Of a stretch of DNA of 64,000 bases, positions 56,564 to 64,000 are shown piece after piece. This DNA comes from Mesostigma viride (lineage: Eukaryota > Streptophyta > Mesostigmatophyceae > Mesostigmatales > Mesostigmataceae). Numbering within the stretch: position 1 is the first letter of the stretch; each line of letters begins with the position of its first letter. Position numbers and translations under genes: made by a program. A model generated the notes under the pieces. That model saw only the letters and a program-made list of their open reading frames with translations. It was not told the origin of the DNA and searched no databases. Where the stretch lies: NCBI GenBank assembly GCA_009746045.1, contig RPFO01000333.1, positions 2,231,964 through 2,295,963 on the forward strand. Reading direction: 5' to 3'.

Positions 56564-58490
56564 TTAGACAGATAGACCGACTTGACAGTCAGCATTCATG
56601 AGCTTCCTCAGTACATTGTACTGGGCTGGGGCCTTGTGTGGCAGCTTTGTCAATGCATCAGCAGGGTTCTCCTCGCCAGGGATATGCTTCAAGTCAACCA
56701 AACTGGCCAACTCCTTCAGCAACAAATAATCCAGGTCCCGGCTCCTGGCCAGCTGCTTGTGAACAAACTGGACCATACCCATGCTGTCTGTTAGCAACAA
56801 CGTCTCCATCTGCAAGGTCCAAGGGGTAACTGAAGCCAGCTCCAGCATTAACTCCTTTATGTACAGGCTGGACTGGATCCCCTCGCATATGGCCCTGCAT
56901 TCTGCCACATCTGAACTGATACAGACCCTCTTCTGCAGTCTGCTGTACCAGCTGAACAAACTTGCCCTGCTCTGATAAAAAGCAAACAGAGCAGCAGATC
57001 TCCCCCTGACCTTGGTAACCTGGCGAGCATCCATGGAACTGTCAACAAAGATCTCCAAGGTGATAGGCTGGGTAAAGTCAATCCCAGACAAAATCAGATC
57101 AGGGGTACTCTCCACCAACCGGGCTATGACTCGAGGCTTCTCATCCTCAAGCACCTCATCAGGCATTCTGCTATGGACCATCAAAGACGGACCACAGATG
57201 CTGGCAAACCAGGCCCACATGCCTCTCAACTCAGGTCCTGCAGCCTGGGTGATCTTCTCTGGCAAGGCCTTCACAATGGTCTGTTTATAATCTCCTCCAG
57301 CCTGAAGCCTGATACTCCACTCCCCGTCCCTCCTGAACAGGGTAGCCTGCATTCCACAGAACACTACAGGCTTGTTGGGCTCCTGCCACAGCTCCTTGCC
57401 CAGTGAAAACTTGCCACTGATGACAGGAATAAACTTCTTCAGCCAGGTCGTGGGGGCTAGCAAATGCAGATCATCTCCATGCAAACTAGCATACACTGGC
57501 AGACCCTCCCATTGGGCCAGCAGCAAACAGGGATCAACTGAAGACACTCTCAAGCCACACTCACTGATCAGAGCTTCCTGCAGCGTGAGTCTCCAGATGA
57601 TTGGGCTCGACCTGAGTCCTTCCAGGCCCTTCAGAATAACCAGGAATTGTTGATGCAGCTCCAGCTTCCAGATGGCAGGCACCTCAACACAGTAAGGCTC
57701 ATCCTGCTTCCACACCCTCCTGGCCACTTCTGGATCAGATTTTAAAAATGCCCTCTTGAAGTCCAGCAGCACTGATGACATAGCTGCTCCCCTGTTCAGC
57801 AACCCCACGTAGAGACATAGCAAAATTCTCCATGTGTCGTGTAGCATCCCTGGCGTGTATAGCTCCTCTCCTGGCAGACTCCCCGTGCCGTGATACTCAT
57901 TCAGGACAGGCCTGACATGGGGCACTGATACCTCATCCACAACCTTCCTCTTCAGCACAAATCTCAAAGCAAGCTTCCTTGATGCTGGGGGACGTCTGTC
58001 TGTTGGTGCAGCACACTCAAACTGCAACCACTCCTCCAATGCCTTGGAGAAGGCGAGCTTCCAAGCCTCAAACAAAGTAGGCGAGCTCATCTCTTGGACC
58101 AGCTGGTCATATGTCAAAGGAGAGTGTGCAGCAAGGCTCCTGTGAGTTATGCCAATACTGCTGGGGTGCAACACAGCTGGAATCACCAAACTGGCCGCTG
58201 GGGGCACCTCCCCTTCATCCCATTTTACACCCTTGACGGCTTGGCCCTGCACCTGACTGGAAATGTTGTCCTGAAATTTTCTAGGGGAATCATCCCCCAG
58301 CCATCTCTTCTCAGAGCTGTAGCTCTGATAGAAATCCCAGGATTGCCCAGAAAATTCTGACCCAAAATCACAGGGCCATCATAGTCCTCTAGGACAAGGA
58401 AGGTCACATCCACACCCATGACAGGGGCAGTAACCTCTCCCAACACCCTTAGATGCGTCCTACCACTGAAATCAGACAGGATTATGTACA
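56564..58490 (-). pseudogene. pol: Copy 2, third pol segment: retropepsin-like, RT, RNase H
   Basis: 58,490-58,240 covers the second half of the retropepsin-like domain (SDFSGRTHLRVL ... VILGQNFLG). A 1-nt deletion at about 58,237 (GACGGC versus GACTGGC in the neighbouring copy) breaks the frame. 58,230-56,564 is open through RT (LLDFKRAFL, LHGDDL) and RNase H to the normal end QVGLSV. Confidence 0.85.
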
Positions 58491-58499
58491 ACAAGCTCT

Positions 58500-61334
58500 C
58501 CAGCCTGACCAGAGACTTCACCTGCTCTCAGCTCCCAGACAGAAGACCGTGCTTGGACATCTAGCTTCATGAGCTCCTCAGTACATTGTACTGGGCTGGG
58601 GCCTTGTGTGGCAGCTTTGTCAAAGCCTGCATCCGCAGACGTTCTCCTCGCCAGGGTCGGGCTTCAGGTCAACCAAACTGGCCGAACTGCTTAGCAACCA
58701 ATAATCCAGGTCCCGGGGCCTGGCCAGCTGCTTGTGGAAGAAACTGGACCACCCTGCTGTCTTTAGCAACAACGTCTCCACTGCAAGGTCCAAGGGGCAA
58801 CTGAAGCCAGCTCCTTGATTAACTCCTTTATGTACAGGCTGGACTGGATCCCCTGGCATATGGCCCTGCATTCTGCCACATCTGAACTGATACAGACCCT
58901 CTTCTGCAGTCTGCTGTACCAGCTGAACAAACTTGGCCCTGCTCTGATAAAAAGCAAACAGAGCAGCAGATCTCCCCCTGACCTTGGTAACCTGGCGAGC
59001 ATCCATGGAACTGTCAACAAAGATCTCCAAGGTGATAGGCTGGGTAAAGTCAATCCCAGACAAAATCAGATCAGGGGTACTCTCCACCAACCGGGCTATG
59101 ACTCGAGGCTTCTCATCCTCAAGCACCTCATCAGGCATTCTGCTATGGACCATCAAAGACGGACCACAGATGCTGGCAAACCAGGCCCACATGCCTCTCA
59201 ACTCAGGTCCTGCAGCCTGGGTGATCTTCTCTGGCAAGGCCTTCACAATGGTCTGTTTATAATCTCCTCCAGCCTGAAGCCTGATACTCCACTCCCCGTC
59301 CCTCCTGAACAGGGTAGCCTGCATTCCACAGAACACTACAGGCTTGTTGGGCTCCTGCCACAGCTCCTTGCCCAGTGAAAACTTGCCACTGATGACAGGA
59401 ATAAACTTCTTCAGCCAGGTCGTGGGGGCTAGCAAATGCAGATCATCTCCATGCAAACTAGCATACACTGGCAGACCCTCCCATTGGGCCAGCAGCAAAC
59501 AGGGATCAACTGAAGACACTCTCAAGCCACACTCACTGATCAGAGCTTCCTGCAGCGTGAGTCTCCAGATGATTGGGCTCGACCTGAGTCCTTCCAGGCC
59601 CTTCAGAATAACCAGGAATTGTTGATGCAGCTCCAGCTTCCAGATGGCAGGCACCTCAACACAGTAAGGCTCATCCTGCTTCCACACCCTCCTGGCCACT
59701 TCTGGATCAGATTTTAAAAATGCCCTCTTGAAGTCCAGCAGCACTGATGACATAGCTGCTCCCCTGTTCAGCAACCCCACGTAGAGACATAGCAAAATTC
59801 TCCATGTGTCGTGTAGCATCCCTGGCGTGTATAGCTCCTCTCCTGGCAGACTCCCCGTGCCGTGATACTCATTCAGGACAGGCCTGACATGGGGCACTGA
59901 TACCTCATCCACAACCTTCCTCTTCAGCACAAATCTCAAAGCAAGCTTCCTTGATGCTGGGGGACGTCTGTCTGTTGGTGCAGCACACTCAAACTGCAGC
60001 CACTCCTCCAATGCCTTGGAGAAGGCGAGCTTCCAAGCCTCAAACAAAGTAGGCGAGCTCATCTCTTGGACCAGCTGGTCATATGTCAAAGGAGAGTGTG
60101 CAGCAAGGCTCCTGTGAGTTATGCCAATACTGCTGGGGTGCAACACAGCTGGAATCACCAAACTGGCCGCTGGGGGCACCTCCCCTTCATCCCATTTTAC
60201 ACCCTTGACTGGCTTGGCCCTGCACCTGACTGGAAATGTTGTCCTGAAATTTTCTAGGGGAATCATCCCCCAGCCATCTCTTCTCAGAGCTGTAGCTCTG
60301 ATAGAAATCCCAGGATTGCCCAGAAAATTCTGACCCAAAATCACAGGGCCATCATAGTCCTCTAGGACAAGGAAGGTCACATCCACACCCATGACAGGGG
60401 CAGTAACCTCTCCCAACACCCTTAGATGCGTCCTACCACTGAAATCAGACACCCAGGGGCAACTTGGTTCTCCGACCAGCAGTTCTCCTGTATGCTGAGG
60501 TCCCATGACAGAAACCTGTGCATTGGTATCTATCTCCATGGCAGCTACCTCAGGTTCATCCAACTGGACAAGCTTGGACACCTTAGGCTCCTTCTTGGCT
60601 CTTTGCAAAGCCTGTACAATATCTGATAGACGCACACCCCTAGGCCTGGTGTCGGGCCGTTCCGGAGGTGCAGCCTGTCCGCCTGCTTGCCCAACCACCG
60701 TATGTGAAGGTACCCCAGGGGCCGGGCCAGGGTCACCCTGAGGGCTCGATACAGCTGTAGCACCCTGATCAGGAAGCTCCACGTCACCCCCGCCTTGTAC
60801 ACCAGCGGGCACCTGGAAGAGGTCTCCTTGATTACCTCCCCGGGGACGGATCTTTGACCAGGACAGACGGTGCACTGCTTGGGAGCCATCAATGGCCACC
60901 CAGCACTTATGGCCAGCGGCTTCTACTCGGGTCACCACCCCATCATGCCAGCTGCCACGTTTCCCTGGAAAGCTTGGTTCCTTCCACACAACAACCTGTT
61001 GTCCAACGTTAGGTTCTAGGACACTCCAGCCCTTGTCTTTCTGCCTCAGCTTGAGGAACTTGGCCTCTAGCTTCTCCTTCCATGCCTGCTCAGCATCAGC
61101 TGGCAGCATCCTGGTATGCAGCATAAGAGGATTGATGGCAATGTCACCAAAGAACATGGGAGTCCTCAGGTTCAGCCTGTCCTCCACAGAACGTAGCCAT
61201 GCAGATGTCACAATGGCAGATGACGTCCTTGGAATCCTCTCCACCAGCAGCACAGTCTTGATCTCTTGGATGGCTCTCTCCACCACCCCTTGCTGGCCGT
61301 GGCTCTCCCTGGGTGTTATCAGCAACTCTGGAAA
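58500..61334 (-). pseudogene. pol: Copy 2, second pol segment: integrase (partial) to RNase H
   Basis: Open from ITPRESHGQQGVVERAI (61,325) through retropepsin (DTN kept) and RT to RSAALFAFYQSRA. From about 58,960 down to 58,485 many small deletions and substitutions change the frame and the RNase H end is garbled (ending ENVCGCRL). Flanking sequence is near-identical to copy 1. Confidence 0.85.
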
Positions 61335-63165
61335 CTCTGATAGAAATCCCAGGATTGCCCAGAAAATTCTGACCCAAAATCACAGGGCCATCATAGTCCT
61401 CTAGGACAAGGAAGGTCACATCCACACCCATGACAGGGGCAGTAACCTCTCCCAACACCCTTAGATGCGTCCTACCACTGAAATCAGACACCCAGGGGCA
61501 ACTTGGTTCTCCGACCAGCAGTTCTCCTGTATGCTGAGGTCCCATGACAGAAACCTGTGCATTGGTATCTATCTCCATGGCAGCTACCTCAGGTTCATCC
61601 AACTGGACAAGCTTGGACACCTTAGGCTCCTTCTTGGCTCTTTGCAAAGCCTGTACAATATCTGATAGACGCACACCCCTAGGCCTGGTGTCGGGCCGTT
61701 CCGGAGGTGCAGCCTGTCCGCCTGCTTGCCCAACCACCGTATGTGAAGGTACCCCAGGGGCCGGGCCAGGGTCACCCTGAGGGCTCGATACAGCTGTAGC
61801 ACCCTGATCAGGAAGCTCCACGTCACCCCCGCCTTGTACACCAGCGGGCACCTGGAAGAGGTCTCCTTGATTACCTCCCCGGGGACGGATCTTTGACCAG
61901 GACAGACGGTGCACTGCTTGGGAGCCATCAATGGCCACCCAGCACTTATGGCCAGCGGCTTCTACTCGGGTCACCACCCCATCATGCCAGCTGCCACGTT
62001 TCCCTGGAAAGCTTGGTTCCTTCCACACAACAACCTGTTGTCCAACGTTAGGTTCTAGGACACTCCAGCCCTTGTCTTTCTGCCTCAGCTTGAGGAACTT
62101 GGCCTCTAGCTTCTCCTTCCATGCCTGCTCAGCATCAGCTGGCAGCATCCTGGTATGCAGCATAAGAGGATTGATGGCAATGTCACCAAAGAACATGGGA
62201 GTCCTCAGGTTCAGCCTGTCCTCCACAGAACGTAGCCATGCAGATGTCACAATGGCAGATGACGTCCTTGGAATCCTCTCCACCAGCAGCACAGTCTTGA
62301 TCTCTTGGATGGCTCTCTCCACCACCCCTTGCTGGCCGTGGCTCTCCCTGGGTGTAATCAGCAACTCTGGAAACTCTGGCAGGTTCTCACAGCACTCAAA
62401 CTGAATGTCACACTGCAACAACTCCAACCCAGGGTACCTGCTCCTTGTCAACTTCAGAGCAGCAATCAATGTAGGCTTCTCCATGTCAGGCAGGATCTCT
62501 AGGGTCTTGTACTTGGTATATCTGTCCACTGCCACCAGCAGCTTCAAACCCCTGATTCTCTGAATATCTACCTGCACATGGCCTGGCTGCAAAATAGGAG
62601 TCCTGGCATGAGACTGCTTGGGCTTTCTAGCAACTAGCCTGCACTTGCAAGCTTGAGCAACCTGTTGGCAGATGGAGTACAACTCACTTCCTCCCAGCCG
62701 TCTAGCAACTTGCAAAGACTGAGCTGCATGGCCAAACATGGTATGCAACCTTGAGGCAATGTCATACAAGAGAGAAAACCTTTTATTGTCATTATTAGCA
62801 CTCAAGGTATGTACAGATCCCTTATGTACAGGAGGCACCAGGGTCGTGCCTGTCAGACTGTCTCCAGCCCTATCCTCATCCTGACCATCCTGTGCCAGTC
62901 CTGCACGGTCAGAATGCTTCTGAGATCCACCTGGGTCCACATCACCAGGTCCTACCTCAGGCTCAGCACCGCCATGGCGGGCACGTTGGCGAGTAACCAC
63001 TGCAGCTACAGCTGGCATACTCTCTGTGGTAACCAAGCTTGCCCCATCGTGTCCAATAGGCTCTTTCACTAGAGCATGGGGCTGCCCCTCACTGCTGTCA
63101 CTAGCAGCTTCATTACACACCCCTGGGGGCACCCTCCAGGGTTCAGGGATGTGTGCAGGCTCAAG
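61335..63165 (-). pseudogene. pol: Copy 2, first pol segment: integrase and retropepsin-like
   Basis: Open from the gag stop: LEPAHIPEPWRVPPGVC, KEPIGHDGASLVTTES, HHCC-like domain, integrase D/D/E and retropepsin DTN to GNPGISIR. At 61,335-61,339 it jumps back to mid-integrase in a different frame. This copy shows that gag and pol share one frame. Confidence 0.87.
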
Positions 63166-63168
63166 TCA
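63163..63168 (-). promoter_or_regulatory. Gag stop UGA CUU G, likely readthrough site (copy 2)
   Basis: GAT CAT TGA CTT GAG on the minus strand. The frame is open on both sides of the UGA. Confidence 0.55.
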
Positions 63169-64000
63169 ATGATCAGCAGCCTTGCCCTTGCCCTTGTCCT
63201 GGGATGGACCAGCCTTGTCCTTGCTGCCACCCTGAGCTGGCTTGCTCTGACCTTCCTGCCTCAGGTACGAGGGACACTCATTCCTGAAGTGACCCTTCCC
63301 CTGGCAGAAATAACATTCCACCTGACTGATGTCCCGTGAGGTCCCACTGCTGGGCCCAGCCTTGGGAGGACCACCCACCCTCTTGAAGTCAAACTGGGAC
63401 TGTGGATGTCCCGACTTCGGCGGGGTCCCCCGTCCAGCCCTTCTGTCACGCCCCCTCCTGGACCTTCCTCGACCCCTTGAAGAGGTCTCAGGCCCTCTCG
63501 AGGGCGCTGGGCCCCCGTGGCCCGATCCCCTCATGGACTTAACCGTGGGTTCAGTGGCCTCCTCATCACCCTGACGAGGGCGCTTACCACCCACGTACTT
63601 GCCGCTGAAACACTCATACAACTGGTCCGTCATGGCTGCCCAGCCATGGACCTGTCGCATGTGGATGGTCACATTATCCATGGTGACCGGATCCAGCTGC
63701 AGCGACTTGAGAAAGTCGCCCATGGCCATCCGATCTGCGACGAAGAAGCCCTTGGCCATGGCGTCCTCCCTCAGCTTGACGAAGTCTTCAAAGGCGTGGA
63801 CCACTAGCTGCCCCTTGATGGGCTTGTAGTCCAGGTATTCTTGCTTCAGGTGGGACCCATCTATGGTCCTCTTGTCACTCAGGAACACCTGAGTCGCGTC
63901 ATAAACGCCGCCCAGGTGTCCCCCGCCGCGTGTCGCTCCCGAACAAACTTGAACAGCCGCCTCGCCGACTGCCGTATGTAGGCACTAGACGCCAGGATGC
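63166..64000 (-). CDS. gag: Family 1 gag, copy 2, C-terminal part (runs off window)
   Basis: 63,915-63,166 is one open frame (YDATQVFLSDKRT ... GQLVVHAFEDFVKLRE ... GFFVADRMAMGDFL), with an Arg/Gly-rich basic region and a CCHC knuckle (CYFCQGKGHFRNEC), ending KGKAADH. 64,000-63,917 is the preceding capsid piece (SAYIRQSARRLFKFVRER) one base out of frame, as in copy 1. Binds RNA and builds the particle. Confidence 0.85.

Larger units (their letters stand above)
55115..64000 (-). mobile_element. Copia-like element, family 1 copy 2, internally rearranged, 5' end outside window
   Basis: On the minus strand from 64,000 the segments are: gag and pol through integrase to the end of the retropepsin-like domain (64,000-61,339); a jump back to mid-integrase, then retropepsin, RT, RNase H and 3' UTR (61,335-58,485); a jump back to the retropepsin domain, then RT, RNase H, 3' UTR, PPT and LTR (58,484-55,115). 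This equals two tandem duplications of about 1.04 kb and about 1.97 kb relative to copy 1. Outside the junctions identity to copy 1 is very high. CCCTT (55,110-55,114) is the expected left target site. Either a real template-switch product or an assembly error. Confidence 0.85.

Overview
This is a transposon-dense nuclear segment of a large eukaryotic genome. I see no operons, ribosome binding sites or prokaryotic genes. Spliced genes, Ty1/copia-, Ty3/gypsy- and LINE-type retroelements, a CENP-B/pogo-type transposase, a MYND-finger gene and long microsatellites fit a green alga or another protist of the plant/algal world. The species cannot be fixed from the sequence alone.

Layout. 0-5.5 kb: a dispersed noncoding repeat (R1, second copy inverted at 39.1-40.6 kb), AT-rich spacer, and three abutting tetranucleotide microsatellites. 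5.6-7.7 kb: a frameshifted gag-like gene (-). 8.2-9.1 kb: an 860-bp (AAC)n array. 9.2-9.4 kb: a perfect 234-bp spacerless palindrome. 9.6-10.5 kb: a decayed coiled-coil gene (+). 11-12.2 kb: a 187-bp repeat array with an internal orientation switch. 13.3-22 kb: a decayed Ty3/gypsy chromovirus (-) with LTR, PPT, an extra 3' ORF, pol and gag. 22.1-23.8 kb: a 5'-truncated LINE (+).

23.8-38.4 kb is a nest. An older copia-like element (family 2, -) has its gag split by a 3.4-kb element with terminal inverted repeats (24.96-28.37 kb) and by a young 8,026-bp copia-like element (family 1, +, 28,620-36,645). The young element has 698-bp LTRs and a 5-bp target duplication (GCTCC). Removing it rejoins the family 2 gag in frame.

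39-46 kb: R1 copy B, a TTGACA/TGTCAA motif array, a (GA)n tract, a MYND-finger gene (+) and a 556-bp foldback repeat. 46-55 kb: two spliced genes in divergent orientation. The minus-strand gene has a possible ubiquitin-protease-like Cys box and a 13-residue repeat region. The plus-strand gene encodes a DD35D transposase, and its last exon is cut off by an LTR. 55.1-64 kb: a second family 1 copy (-), rearranged by two internal tandem duplications and running off the window.

The most interesting biology is the family 1/2 copia-like lineage. It has a pre-gag ORF, gag and pol in one frame separated by a UGA-CU(A/U)-G stop, and a retropepsin-like domain placed between integrase and reverse transcriptase with DTN instead of DTG. 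Its LTRs end AGTTAACG...CGTTAACT rather than TG...CA. Many reading-frame breaks lie in C or G homopolymers, so some apparent pseudogenes may be assembly indels.
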